Source: Peiella sedimenti
Lineage (GTDB): Bacteria > Pseudomonadota > Alphaproteobacteria > Caulobacterales > Caulobacteraceae
Length of the DNA: 64,000 nucleotides
Reading direction: 5' to 3'
Assembly (NCBI RefSeq): GCF_030504955.1
Contig: NZ_JAUKTR010000003.1
Span: 310,001-374,000, forward strand
The notes beneath the pieces were generated by a model that worked only from the letters and a program-made list of their open reading frames with translations, was not told where the DNA came from and did no database searches. Below, one piece after another: positions 1 through 8,765 of the stretch. Numbering within the stretch: position 1 is the stretch's first letter; each line of letters starts with the position of its first letter. The position numbers were made by a program, and so were the translations under genes.

Positions 1-800
1 TCTGCGTGCGGCTGGAGGATCAGCTGGTTGGTGATCCGGGCGTCGTACTCCGCCTCGAAACGGGCGGTCAGATCGCCTTCGTCCGACAGGAAGGCCGCAG
101 CATCGACCTCGAACCAGTAGGGCGCCAGACCTTGAATGCCCAAGACGAGGTGGGCCGGTCCGGTGTCCGGCTCAATGTCATGCCGAACGCCCGCCTGGAG
201 GTCGAAGAAGGGCGTGACGGGCCGGCTCCACAACAGCTGGATCTCTGCGGCCTCAATGTCGTGGCCAAACTCGCCTTCGCCCTCGGTCTTGAACCAAAGA
301 CGGTTGTAGTCGCTGCCGTACCAGGCGTCGGCCTCCCAGGCGTAGCCGTCGGAACCGTCTCCGTAGGAGACTTCCAGCCGGTCGATAAGAACCCGCCCCG
401 TGCGCATGCCGCCGTGTTCTTCGATGAGAACGTCGCTACGTACGCGCCCCATCGTCGCGGCGCCGAAAACGGCGTCGGCCGCATGAGCCGGCCCGCTGAA
501 CGCCTCGGCCGGCGGTGGCGCGACCGGAGGCGCCTGAACGGGATCGGAGCCGCCCGGGGCGTCTTCCGAGTCGGCGCGGGTGGGTGTGCAGTGGCCCATC
601 GCTGCGTGTTCGGGCGGACAGTTGGGATCGACCGGATCGGCCGTAGGCGCAAGGGAGCAGTGCCCCATGGCGGCGTGCTCGGGCTCGCAGGTTGAGATCT
701 CGGCCGGCGGCTCAGGCGGCGGCGCGCCATGGCCGGCGTGCTGCGCGAGCACCGGAGTAGCCAGGCCGAGGGCGGCGGCTAGGAGCAATGGCGCCCGCAT
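1..800 (-). CDS. copB: Copper resistance protein B (CopB), outer-membrane copper-binding protein, 3' end beyond window
   Basis: The frame is open from an ATG at 800 to the window edge, so about 266 N-terminal residues are visible and the C-terminus is missing. It has a signal peptide (residues 1-20, ending VLAQ), then a Met/His/Cys-rich linker with two copies of CxPEHAAMGHC (residues 38-48 and 61-71). A CopB domain follows, with runs such as VLIDRLEVSYGDG and AEIQLLWSRPVTPFFDLQ that fit an outer-membrane beta-barrel. CopB proteins work with the multicopper oxidase CopA in periplasmic copper sequestration. The copA stop lies only 1 nt upstream of this start, so the two are translated as an operon. 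The family call is firm; the precise copper-handling role is inferred from the family. Confidence 0.9.
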   Translation of the reverse strand, partial: MRAPLLLAAALGLATPVLAQHAGHGAPPPEPPAEISTCEPEHAAMGHCSLAPTADPVDPNCPPEHAAMGHCTPTRADSEDAPGGSDPVQAPPVAPPPAEAFSGPAHAADAVFGAATMGRVRSDVLIEEHGGMRTGRVLIDRLEVSYGDGSDGYAWEADAWYGSDYNRLWFKTEGEGEFGHDIEAAEIQLLWSRPVTPFFDLQAGVRHDIEPDTGPAHLVLGIQGLAPYWFEVDAAAFLSDEGDLTARFEAEYDARITNQLILQPHA

Positions 801-801
801 G

Positions 802-2586
802 TCACCGCCCCTCGCCGTCGAGCGGACGGACCGTGACCACGTTCATCATCCCGGCGTGCATGTGGTAAAGGAGGTGGCAGTGGAAGGCCCAGTCGCCCGG
901 CGCATCGGCCGTCAGGTTGAAGCTGGCGATCCCCCCCGGCATCACGTTCACGGTGTGCTTGATCGGGTCGCCGTGCGCCTGGCCCGTCACCACTTCGAAG
1001 AAGTGCCCATGCAGGTGGATGGGGTGGTTCATCATCGAGTTGTTGATCAGGTTCACCCGCACCCGCTCGTTTCGGGCAAACCGGATGGGCTCGGTCCCCT
1101 CGTTCAGGGTTCGCCCGTCGAAGGACCACATGAAGCGCTCCATATTGCCCGTCAGGTGGATGTCCACGCTCCGCGTCGGCGGGCGCTTATCCGGAAAGGG
1201 CGTCAGGGGCGCGAGGTCGTGATAGGTCAGGACCCGGTGCGGCTCGTCCTCCAGGCCAAGCGGCCGGTCGCCGGTCCGGTCCACGGGCATGGGGGCGATC
1301 ATGTCGACGCCGACGCCGACCGTGACCGTCGACGGGACGAGCGAGGGGTCCCGCATATCGTGGGACATCGCTTGCTCGGCGTCAGCGCCAGCATCACCGG
1401 GCGTGCAGTGACCCATGGCCGCGTGCTCGGGCGGGCAACTGGCCGCGGCGGCTGAGCCGTGGCCCATCGCCCCGTGGTCCATGCCCCCCATGCCCATGTC
1501 GCGCATCGACAGCAGCGGCCTGGGGCGGAGCGGCGGGACCTCCGCGCTCATACCCAGGCGGGGCGCGAGCGTGGCCCGCGCCAGACCGGAGCGATCTATG
1601 CTTTCGGCCACAAAGGTGTACGCGCGGTCGTCAGGCGGACTGACGATCACATCGTAGGTCTCGGCCACCGAGATCTGGAACTCGTCGACCTCGACCGGCC
1701 GGACGTTCTGACCGTCCGCCTGCACCACCGTGACCGGCAGGCCGGGGATGCGGATATTGAAGATGCTCATGGCCGAGGCGTTGATGATCCTCAGCCGGAC
1801 CCGCTCTCCGGGTCGGAAAAGGGCTGTCCAGTTGTCGTCGGGCCCGTGCCCGTTGATCAGGTAAGTGTAGGTCGAGCCGGTCACGTCCGCGATGTCGGTC
1901 GGGTCCATCCGCATGGCCCCCCACATGCGGCGGTCCTCGGCCGACATGGTGTTCTCCGCGGGGTCGCCCAGCATGGCGAGGCGCTGCCGATTGAAATAGC
2001 CGCCCTCCTGCTTCAGCTTTCCGATCACCTGGTGCGGATGCAGGAAGGTCCAGTCCGACAGGACGATGACGTGCTCGCGATCATAGGCGACCGGGTCCTG
2101 GCCCTGCGGGTCGATCACCAGCGGGCCGTAGTGGCCGAGCTGTTCCTGCAGCCCCGAATGCGAGTGGTACCAGTAGGTCCCGTTCTGAAGGACGGGAAAC
2201 TCATAGGTGAAGGTCTCACCTGGCGCGATGCCCGGGAAACTGATGCCAGGCACTCCATCCATGTGGAACGGCAGGATCAGGCCGTGCCAGTGGATCGACG
2301 TGTCTTCGTCGAGGCCGTTCTCGACGTGCAGGCGCACCCGCTGGCCCTCGCGCAGGCGGATCAGCGGAGCAGGCAAGACCCCGTTGATCGTGATGGCATG
2401 TCCCTCGCGGCCGCCAACTCGGTAGATGCTGTGACCGACGCGAAGGCGTATGTCTTCGCCCGATAGCACGGGCGGAAGACCACCCGTTCCGGTCTGAGCC
2501 CACGCTGGAAGTAGGCCGGAGAGGGCGGCCAGACCCGCGCCTCCGACCGCGCTGCGCAGGAGATGACGCCGGTTGATATTCGTCAC
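802..2586 (-). CDS. copA: Multicopper oxidase CopA (periplasmic copper resistance)
   Basis: A 594-residue Tat-exported multicopper oxidase that probably oxidises Cu(I) in the periplasm. The twin-arginine signal NRRHLLRSAVGG is at residues 5-16. Copper ligand motifs are visible in order: HWHG (99-102), HSH (141-143), HPIHLHGHFF near 525 and HCHLLYHMHAGMM near 570. A Met/His-rich insert at about 360-412 (MRDMGMGGMDHGAMGHG) includes CPPEHAAMGHC at 384-394, the same motif found twice in the neighbouring CopB. The start is GTG at 2586, with only a weak purine-rich stretch upstream. copB follows directly, so this is the first gene of a copAB operon. No dedicated copper regulator is visible beside it; the ArsR-type gene upstream belongs to the RND operon. 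Confidence 0.95.
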   Translation of the reverse strand: MTNINRRHLLRSAVGGAGLAALSGLLPAWAQTGTGGLPPVLSGEDIRLRVGHSIYRVGGREGHAITINGVLPAPLIRLREGQRVRLHVENGLDEDTSIHWHGLILPFHMDGVPGISFPGIAPGETFTYEFPVLQNGTYWYHSHSGLQEQLGHYGPLVIDPQGQDPVAYDREHVIVLSDWTFLHPHQVIGKLKQEGGYFNRQRLAMLGDPAENTMSAEDRRMWGAMRMDPTDIADVTGSTYTYLINGHGPDDNWTALFRPGERVRLRIINASAMSIFNIRIPGLPVTVVQADGQNVRPVEVDEFQISVAETYDVIVSPPDDRAYTFVAESIDRSGLARATLAPRLGMSAEVPPLRPRPLLSMRDMGMGGMDHGAMGHGSAAAASCPPEHAAMGHCTPGDAGADAEQAMSHDMRDPSLVPSTVTVGVGVDMIAPMPVDRTGDRPLGLEDEPHRVLTYHDLAPLTPFPDKRPPTRSVDIHLTGNMERFMWSFDGRTLNEGTEPIRFARNERVRVNLINNSMMNHPIHLHGHFFEVVTGQAHGDPIKHTVNVMPGGIASFNLTADAPGDWAFHCHLLYHMHAGMMNVVTVRPLDGEGR

Positions 2587-2648
2587 GGCTTAAGTGCTCT
2601 CTTGATGGCGGGACCCCTGCAGATACGTGGGCCCGTCGCAGATGGACC

Positions 2649-2678
2649 GACCTTGCACCCTGACGTCATGACAAGGTC
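2649..2678 (-). promoter_or_regulatory. Inverted repeat upstream of copA, candidate operator/promoter
   Basis: Seven-base arms GACCTTG (2649-2655) and CAAGGTC (2672-2678) flank a 16-base spacer that itself contains the palindrome TGACGTCA (2661-2668). Read leftward toward copA, the right arm forms TTGACC, a reasonable -35 element about 90 bases before the copA start. The arms resemble MerR/CueR half-sites, but the spacing is too long for a standard CueR box. Operator function is therefore only a guess. Confidence 0.3.
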
Positions 2679-2750
2679 AAGCCCATGCTCGCGCGCCTCT
2701 GTCGGATGCGACGATCGGCTCTCTCAAGATGCAGCAAGCTCATACCACCG

Positions 2751-3074
2751 CTAGGTCGCGTCGCCTCCAAAGATGTCGCACAGAGCCCCGACCAGGCGCG
2801 CCGCGGTCGGGTCGACGAGGCTGTAGTAGGCCGTCTGGGCTTGGCGGCGCCGCTTGACGACCCCCTCTTGGCGCAGCCGCGCCAGATGCTGCGAGCAGGC
2901 CGATTGCGAGAGCCCCGCAAAGGCGGCCAGTTCGTTCACCCGGGCCTCTCCGGCGCTCAGCCGACACAGGAGGACCAGCCTCTGCCTGTTCGCGAACAGG
3001 CCCATCAGCCTGGCGGCTTGAGAGGCCTGGGCCTCAAGCAGAGCGAGCGCACCCTGCCGGATCGCGGGGCTCAC
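2751..3074 (-). CDS. ArsR/BigR-like winged-helix repressor of the RND/SQR divergon
   Basis: A 107-residue HTH protein. The GTG start at 3074 overlaps the RND pump stop (GTGA), and a shorter version could start at Met24. The core ANRQRLVLLCRLSAGEARVN, followed by LSQSACSQHLARLRQEGVV, is the ArsR-type recognition helix. The closest family I recognise is the sulfide/persulfide-sensing BigR/SqrR/YgaV group. These use two cysteines 66 residues apart that form a tetrasulfide bridge. Here Cys37 is present, but position 103 is Gly and a Cys sits at 99, one helical turn earlier; a third Cys (60) lies in the recognition helix. It is the last gene of the leftward mfp-rnd-arsR operon, and the sqr gene is divergent. 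It probably represses both, although a metal or arsenic sensor cannot be excluded. Confidence 0.8.
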   Translation of the reverse strand: MSPAIRQGALALLEAQASQAARLMGLFANRQRLVLLCRLSAGEARVNELAAFAGLSQSACSQHLARLRQEGVVKRRRQAQTAYYSLVDPTAARLVGALCDIFGGDAT

Positions 3075-6000
3075 GATGCACCGTTCTCGGCTGCGGGCTC
3101 GCTCCCCTTCAGCGCCACATAGATCGCCGGAATCACCAGGACCGTCAGCAGCGTGGAGGACATCAGGCCGAACAGCAGCGAAATCGCCAGTCCCTGGAAT
3201 ATCGGGTCGAACAGGATCACGGCCGCCCCGATCATGGCCGCCAGCGCCGTCAGCAGGATGGGCTTGAAGCGGATGGCGCCCGCCTCGAGCAGCACGTCCT
3301 TCAACGGCCGGCCGGTCTTGCGGGCGTGTTCGATGAAGTCGACCAGCAGGATGGAGTTGCGCACGATAATCCCTGCAAGCGCGATGAAGCCGATCATCGA
3401 CGTGGCGGTGAAGGGCGCCCCGAACAGCATGTGGCCGATGACGATGCCGATCAGGGTCAGCGGGATGGGCGTGAGGATCACCAGCGGCAGGCGGAAGTCG
3501 CGGAACTGGGCCACCACCAGGATGTAGATGCCGACCAGCGCCACCCCGAAGGCGGCGCCCATGTCGCGGAAGGTCACCCAGGTGATCTCCCACTCGCCGT
3601 CCCACAGGACGGTCGGCCGGCTCTCGTCGTCGGGCTGGCCGTTGAGGCGGACCTCGGGCTCGGACAGGTCGCCCCAGTCCTCGGCCCGGATGGCGTCGCC
3701 CACCGCCAGGATGCCGTAGATCGGCGCCTCGTAGCGGCCGGCCAGCTCGGCCATGACCATCTCGGCGTCCCGTCCATCCCGGCGATAGACCGGATAGCTG
3801 GCGAGCTCGCTGCGGGCCTCGACCACCTCGCCCAGCTCCACCAGCCGGGGGGCGCCGTCGAGCGTGGTCACCGCCACGGGCATGGTGGCCAGGTGCTCGT
3901 TCCAGGTGCGCCCGGACTGGGGCAGGCGCACGGCGATCTCGACCGGCGTGCGTCCCTCGTCGCGCGCGGCGTAGCCCAGGGTCGAGCCGCCCATCAGGGC
4001 CGCGACCGTGTCGTGAACCTGGCGTTCCTGGAGCCCGAAACGTTCGATCCGCTCGCGCACCGGCGTGAGCCGGAGCGTTGGCCGCCGTTCGCCGAAGCTG
4101 TTGTCCACGTCCACGATCGAGGGCTCGGCCCGGAAGATCGCTTCGATGCGGCGGGCCACGGCTCGGCGCGTCTCGGCGTCAGGGCCATAGACCTCGGCCA
4201 GAAGGGTGGCCAGCACCGGTGGTCCCGGAGGGGCCTCCACGACCTTGAGCGACGCCCCATCCGGCAAGACCAGCTCAGCCAGCCGCTCGCGCAGGTTGAT
4301 GGCGATGGCGTGGCTGGCGCGGTCCCGTTCGCCCTTATGGCTGAGCATCACCGCCAGGTCGCCCTGCTCGGGCCGTTCGCGCAGGAAGTAGTGCCTGACA
4401 AGACCGTTGAAGTTGAACGGCGCCGCGGTTCCGGCATAGCTCTGGATGGCCACGACCTCAGGGACCGACTGGGTCAGGGCCGCGGCCGCCGCCAGGGTTC
4501 GCTCCGTGACCTCAAGGCTCGTGCCCTCGGGCATGTCGAGCACGACCTGCAGTTCCGACTTGTTGTCGAAGGGAAGCAGCTTCACCGGCACGGCGCGCAG
4601 GCCGAACATCGACATGGCCAATAGCGTCGCGATCCCCACGGCGCCGAGAAACATCCAGGCGCTGCGGCGCGTGCGGATGATCTTGCCCGCCCAGGACCGA
4701 TAGAGGCGGCCGATGCGGCCCTCGCCCTCCGCATGGCCGTGCCCGGCGGCAAGCGCGCGTCGTGCCAGCCGGATCATCAGCCACGGGGCCAGCACCACGG
4801 CCACGAAAAAGGAAAAGACCATGGCCGCCGAGGCGTTCACCGGGATCGGCGCCATGTAGGGACCCATCAGGCCCGAGACGAACAGCATCGGCAGCAGCGC
4901 AGCCACCACCGTCAGGGTCGCCACGATGGTCGGGTTGCCGACCTCGGCCACGGCCTCGACGGTGGCCTCGGCTCGGCCGCGGCCGTCGTTCATGGCCCAG
5001 TGGCGGGCGATGTTCTCGATGATGACGATGGCGTCGTCGACCAGGATGCCGATCGAGAAGATCAGCGCGAACAGGCTGACCCGGTTGATGGTGTAGCCCA
5101 TCAGGTTGGAGGCGAAGAGGGTCAGCAGGATGGTGGTCGGGATGACCACGGCGGTCACCGCCGCCTCGCGCCAGCCGATGGCGAAGCCGATCAGGACGAC
5201 GATCGACACGGTGGCCAGGCCCAGGTGGAAGAGCAGCTCGTTGGCCTTCTCGTTGGCCGTCTCGCCGTAGTCGCGCGCGATCACGACTTCGAGCCCTTCG
5301 GGGATCAGCGAGCCGCCGAGTTGCTCAAGCCGCGCGTGCAGGTCGTGCGATAGAACCACGGCGTTGGCGCCGGGCCGCTTGGCTACGGCCAGACTGACAG
5401 CAGGCGCGCGGCTCCACCCCTCTTCGCCGCGCGCATAGTGCGCCACGCGCGCCTGATCCTCGCGCGGCGCCAGGACGACATCGGCCACGTCGCGCAGGTA
5501 GACGGGCTGGCCCGAGACGGACGAGACGGTGAGCAGCGAGGCGTCCTCGGGCGTGCGCAGGCGCTCGCCGATCCTGAGGGCCGTAGCCGAGCCCTCCTCG
5601 CGCACCACACCGGCGGGGAAGCTGCGGTTCGCCTGGCTGACCGTCTCGAGCAGGGACGACAGGGCGACGCCGCGCAGGTTCATGCGGGCGGGGTCGGGCT
5701 CGACCCGGATCTCCGACGGCCGTCCGCCGACGATGAAGGTCTGGCCGACGTTGTCGACCTTGGCGATCTCCGCGCGCAGGCGCACCGCCACCTCGTAGAG
5801 GGCCTGATCGCTCCAGCGACCCGCCGCTTCGGGAGACGGCGTGAGGGTCAGGACCAGGGCCGGGACGTCGTCGATGCCCCGGGTGGTGATGATCGGCTCG
5901 CTGACGCCCACGGGAATGTCGGCATAGTTGGCCCGGATGCGTTCGTGCACGCGCACGGCGGCGTCGTCCGGGTCCGAGCCCACCTCGAAGCGGGCCGTCA

Positions 6001-6286
6001 CCATGACTCGGTCGTCCTCGGCCTGGGTGTAGACGTGCTCCACCCCATCGATGCTGTTGACGATAGCCTCCAACGGTTCAGCCACGAGCTCGACCGCGTC
6101 GGACGCGTTCAGTCCGGGGGCGGCGACCATCACGTCCACCATGGGTACGCTGATCTGGGGCTCTTCCTCGCGGGGTATGCTGAGCAGCGCCATCAGGCCC
6201 ACGGCGATGGCCGCCAGCAGCATCAGGGGCGTCAGGGGAGAGTTGAGGGTCGCCTGAGTCAGGCGACCGGACAGGCCCAACCGCAT
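3071..6286 (-). CDS. RND-family efflux pump inner-membrane transporter
   Basis: A 1071-residue AcrB/HAE-type proton-driven pump that would form a tripartite system with the adjacent membrane-fusion lipoprotein and an outer-membrane channel not encoded here. It has TM1 near residue 20, a large periplasmic domain, TM blocks around 350-500 with the proton-relay motif GILVDDAIVIIENIARH, a second periplasmic domain and a C-terminal TM block near 900-1060. The ATG overlaps the fusion-protein stop by one base (TGATG), and the regulator gene overlaps its own stop, so all three are co-translated. Similar ArsR-controlled RND pumps accompany sulfide:quinone oxidoreductases in alphaproteobacteria, which suggests export of sulfur-related or toxic small molecules. 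The substrate cannot be read from the sequence. Confidence 0.93.
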   Translation of the reverse strand: MRLGLSGRLTQATLNSPLTPLMLLAAIAVGLMALLSIPREEEPQISVPMVDVMVAAPGLNASDAVELVAEPLEAIVNSIDGVEHVYTQAEDDRVMVTARFEVGSDPDDAAVRVHERIRANYADIPVGVSEPIITTRGIDDVPALVLTLTPSPEAAGRWSDQALYEVAVRLRAEIAKVDNVGQTFIVGGRPSEIRVEPDPARMNLRGVALSSLLETVSQANRSFPAGVVREEGSATALRIGERLRTPEDASLLTVSSVSGQPVYLRDVADVVLAPREDQARVAHYARGEEGWSRAPAVSLAVAKRPGANAVVLSHDLHARLEQLGGSLIPEGLEVVIARDYGETANEKANELLFHLGLATVSIVVLIGFAIGWREAAVTAVVIPTTILLTLFASNLMGYTINRVSLFALIFSIGILVDDAIVIIENIARHWAMNDGRGRAEATVEAVAEVGNPTIVATLTVVAALLPMLFVSGLMGPYMAPIPVNASAAMVFSFFVAVVLAPWLMIRLARRALAAGHGHAEGEGRIGRLYRSWAGKIIRTRRSAWMFLGAVGIATLLAMSMFGLRAVPVKLLPFDNKSELQVVLDMPEGTSLEVTERTLAAAAALTQSVPEVVAIQSYAGTAAPFNFNGLVRHYFLRERPEQGDLAVMLSHKGERDRASHAIAINLRERLAELVLPDGASLKVVEAPPGPPVLATLLAEVYGPDAETRRAVARRIEAIFRAEPSIVDVDNSFGERRPTLRLTPVRERIERFGLQERQVHDTVAALMGGSTLGYAARDEGRTPVEIAVRLPQSGRTWNEHLATMPVAVTTLDGAPRLVELGEVVEARSELASYPVYRRDGRDAEMVMAELAGRYEAPIYGILAVGDAIRAEDWGDLSEPEVRLNGQPDDESRPTVLWDGEWEITWVTFRDMGAAFGVALVGIYILVVAQFRDFRLPLVILTPIPLTLIGIVIGHMLFGAPFTATSMIGFIALAGIIVRNSILLVDFIEHARKTGRPLKDVLLEAGAIRFKPILLTALAAMIGAAVILFDPIFQGLAISLLFGLMSSTLLTVLVIPAIYVALKGSEPAAENGAS

Positions 6287-7308
6287 CAGCGCGCCTCCGC
6301 CGGCAGGACCACATCGCCTTCGGCGAGGCCGGAGAGAACCTCGACCCGTCCGTCAGACAGGTCAGGGCCCAGCTGGACCGGCGCCTCGACCGCCACGTCG
6401 CCCGGGCCGAGGGTGCGGACGTAATCGATGCCGAACCGCGTGGCGACGTAACTGCGCGGAATGACGATGGCCTCGCGCTCGCCCAGGGTGATCCGCGTGT
6501 CGATCCGCCGCCCCAGGCTCCAACCCTCCAGCCCCGCCACCGAGACGTCGGCTATGACGCGCCCGCCCCTCGCCGCCGGGTAGACCTGGCGGATGGTCCC
6601 TGGCTGCGGGAGGCCGTCCACCTGAACCGTCTGGCCGACGCGCAGCTCGCCGCCCTGGGCTTCAGGAACTTCGATGCGCAGCACCACGGGGCCCGCGGTG
6701 ATCGTCGCTATGGACTGTCCAGCGGTGACCATGGAGCCTTGCGGCACGTCTGCGGTCAGCACACGGCCGGCGGCGGGGGCCAGGATGCGCCCCTGGGCGC
6801 CGAGTTCGACGGAAGCCTCTCGCTGGGCCCGCGCGGCGCGGGCCTGGCCCTCGGCCGCCTCGTAGGCCGCCTGCGCCTGGTCGAGGCGCGCCTGGGCGTA
6901 GATTCCGCGATCAAAGAGCGTCTGGACGCGCGCCAGTTCTGCTCGCGCCCGCCGAACTTCAGACTCGGCCGCCGCGACCAGGGCGTCCAGGGCCGCCGTT
7001 TGCATGCCGATGCGCTCATCCGCGACCACGCCGATGACCTGACCCGAACGCACCTGATCGCCTTCGCGCACGTTCAGCCGGACGAGAACGCCGCTGATGC
7101 GGGCGCGCGCCTCGGCGAGGTCGCGAGACGCCACGACCGCGGACACCGACTTGGCGTCGGGGATCGTCTCGGTTGTTACGACCAGGCGGCCGGCCTGAGC
7201 CGCCGCGGGCGCCGCCGCAGGCGCCTGCTCATCACTGCCGCAGCTGGCCAGCGGCGCCAGGCCGAGGGCCAGACAGATCAAGCCAAGGCAGGACCGAGGG
7301 CTTCGCAC
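6286..7308 (-). CDS. RND efflux membrane-fusion lipoprotein
   Basis: A 340-residue HlyD/AcrA-type periplasmic adaptor. I place the start at GTG 7308 because AAGGAG (7315-7320) sits six bases upstream. A longer TTG reading at 7329 would run into the operator dyads and has no such site. The N-terminus is a lipoprotein signal (LAPLASC, Cys near residue 23), so the protein is anchored to a membrane by lipid. It is followed by a lipoyl-like half domain (ARISGVLVRLNVREGDQV), an alpha-helical hairpin at about 105-165 (EVRRARAELARVQTLFDRG), the second lipoyl half and a beta-barrel with IVIPRSYVATRFG. It is the first gene of the operon with the RND pump and ArsR-type regulator. Confidence 0.9.
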   Translation of the reverse strand: MRSPRSCLGLICLALGLAPLASCGSDEQAPAAAPAAAQAGRLVVTTETIPDAKSVSAVVASRDLAEARARISGVLVRLNVREGDQVRSGQVIGVVADERIGMQTAALDALVAAAESEVRRARAELARVQTLFDRGIYAQARLDQAQAAYEAAEGQARAARAQREASVELGAQGRILAPAAGRVLTADVPQGSMVTAGQSIATITAGPVVLRIEVPEAQGGELRVGQTVQVDGLPQPGTIRQVYPAARGGRVIADVSVAGLEGWSLGRRIDTRITLGEREAIVIPRSYVATRFGIDYVRTLGPGDVAVEAPVQLGPDLSDGRVEVLSGLAEGDVVLPAEAR

Positions 7309-7321
7309 GGGGCGCTCCTTG

Positions 7322-7343
7322 ATTAGCAAGAGCTAATATTAGC
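7322..7343. promoter_or_regulatory. Overlapping ATTAGC/GCTAAT dyads, probable ArsR-type operator
   Basis: ATTAGC-AAGA-GCTAAT (7322-7337) is a perfect inverted repeat. Its right arm is reused in the perfect 12-base palindrome GCTAATATTAGC (7332-7343). The block is AT-rich in a very GC-rich context. It lies immediately upstream of the Shine-Dalgarno of the fusion-lipoprotein gene and about 110 bases before sqr. The position is ideal for autoregulation by the ArsR-type repressor encoded at the end of this operon. Binding is inferred. Confidence 0.6.
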
Positions 7344-7383
7344 CGGATCTTGTTCAATCTCCGGCGGAGCGGCGGCCTTCTCC

Positions 7384-7397
7384 TTGATCCACATCAA
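7384..7397. promoter_or_regulatory. FNR/FixK-type box TTGATCCACATCAA
   Basis: The sequence matches TTGAT-N4-ATCAA exactly, the consensus for FNR/FnrL/FixK activators. It ends 54 bases before the sqr ATG (7452) and lies about 75 bases upstream of the lipoprotein GTG on the other strand. It probably activates sqr, and perhaps the pump, when oxygen is low. No FNR or FixK gene is in the window. Confidence 0.65.
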
Positions 7398-7451
7398 GGC
7401 GGTTCACACGGCCAGGGCGACTAATGACCGGGTTTCCCGAAGGAGAGGGTC

Positions 7452-8765
7452 ATGCCCAAGCCCGTCGTCGTCGTCCTGGGAGCCGGTCTCGGCGGCGTCA
7501 TCGCCGCCTTCGAACTGCGCGAGACGCTTAAGGACCGCATCGAGCTGGTCGTGGTGTCCAAGGGCGACACCTTCCATTTCACCCCGTCCAATCCCTGGGT
7601 CGGCGTGGGCTGGCGAGAGCGCGAGGCGATCGAGGTGCGGCTTCCGGATGTCATGGCCAGGAAGGGGATTCGCTTCATCGACGCTCCGGCCAAGGCGCTT
7701 CGCCCCGCTGAGAACCAGATCGATCTGGAGACCGGCGAGACCCTCACCTACGACTATCTGGTCATCGCCACCGGTCCCGAACTGGCCTTTGACGAGATTC
7801 CGGGTCTCGGGCCCGAGGGCCACACCACGTCCGTCTGCCACGTCAGCCATGCGGTGGAGGCCGGCGAAGCCTTCGAAAAGCTGACGGCCAGTCCGGGGCC
7901 CGTGATCGTGGGCGCGGTGCAGGGCGCCTCCTGCTTCGGGCCGGCCTATGAGTTCGTCATGATGCTTGAGACCGAGTTGCGGCGTCGGCGCGTGCGCGAC
8001 CGCGTGCCCATGACCTTCGTCACATCGGAGCCCTACATCGGCCATCTCGGCCTGGATGGGGTGGGCGACACCAAGGGCCTGCTCGAAAGCGAGATGCGCC
8101 AACGCCACATCAAGTGGATCACCAATGCCCGGGTCGTCTCGATCGAGCCTGGCCAGATGCATGTGGAGGAGGTGGCTGACACGGGCGAGGTTAAGGCCCG
8201 CCATGACCTGCCCTTCGCCTTCTCCATGATGCTGCCGGCCTTTCGCGGCGTAGAGGCGGTGCGCGGCGTCGAGGGTCTTACCAACCCGCGTGGCTTCATC
8301 CTCGTGGACAAGCACCAGCGCAACCCGACCTATTCGAACGTGTTCGGCGTCGGTGTCTGCATCGCCATTCCGCCGACCGGACCGACGCCGGTGCCCGTCG
8401 GGGTGCCCAAGACCGGCTTCATGATCGAGAGCATGGTCACGGCCGTCGCGGCCAATCTGAAGCAGATGCTGGCGGGCGAAGAACCGACCCACGAGGCGAC
8501 GTGGAACGCCATCTGCCTGGCCGATTTCGGCGACGACGGCGTCGCCTTCATGGCCCAGCCGCAGATTCCGCCGCGCAACATCAACTGGTCGGCCAGCGGC
8601 GGCTGGGTCCACGCGGCCAAGGTCGCCTTCGAGAAGTACTTTCTACACAAGGTCCGCACCGGACAAAGCCAGCCCATCTACGAGCGCCTGGCGCTCGATC
8701 TGATCGGCGCGCCCAAGCTGCGGCGCGGCGCCAAGCTTCAGGGAAACTCGGGCCATGAACATTGA
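7452..8765 (+). CDS. sqr: Sulfide:quinone oxidoreductase (FAD-dependent)
   Basis: A 437-residue flavoprotein that oxidises sulfide at the membrane and passes electrons to quinone. The N-terminal Rossmann motif VVVLGAGLGGVIAAFEL (about 6-22) binds FAD. Cysteines at 129 (TTSVCH), 161 (QGASCFGPAYEF) and 355 (WNAICLADFG) fall at the spacing of the three catalytic Cys of classical SQRs, so it should be active rather than a generic NADH dehydrogenase. The C-terminal amphipathic region (WVHAAKVAFEKYFLHKVR) fits monotopic membrane attachment. The start has GGAGAG upstream. It overlaps the DUF2892 gene by 11 bases. Regulation is likely through the FNR-type box and the ATTAGC dyads upstream. Confidence 0.9.
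   Translation: MPKPVVVVLGAGLGGVIAAFELRETLKDRIELVVVSKGDTFHFTPSNPWVGVGWREREAIEVRLPDVMARKGIRFIDAPAKALRPAENQIDLETGETLTYDYLVIATGPELAFDEIPGLGPEGHTTSVCHVSHAVEAGEAFEKLTASPGPVIVGAVQGASCFGPAYEFVMMLETELRRRRVRDRVPMTFVTSEPYIGHLGLDGVGDTKGLLESEMRQRHIKWITNARVVSIEPGQMHVEEVADTGEVKARHDLPFAFSMMLPAFRGVEAVRGVEGLTNPRGFILVDKHQRNPTYSNVFGVGVCIAIPPTGPTPVPVGVPKTGFMIESMVTAVAANLKQMLAGEEPTHEATWNAICLADFGDDGVAFMAQPQIPPRNINWSASGGWVHAAKVAFEKYFLHKVRTGQSQPIYERLALDLIGAPKLRRGAKLQGNSGHEH

Noticed and set aside
2649..2678. Standard CueR box at the copA upstream region
   Set aside because: The arms look right but the 16-base spacing is too long for a MerR-family site; it is listed only as a weak candidate.
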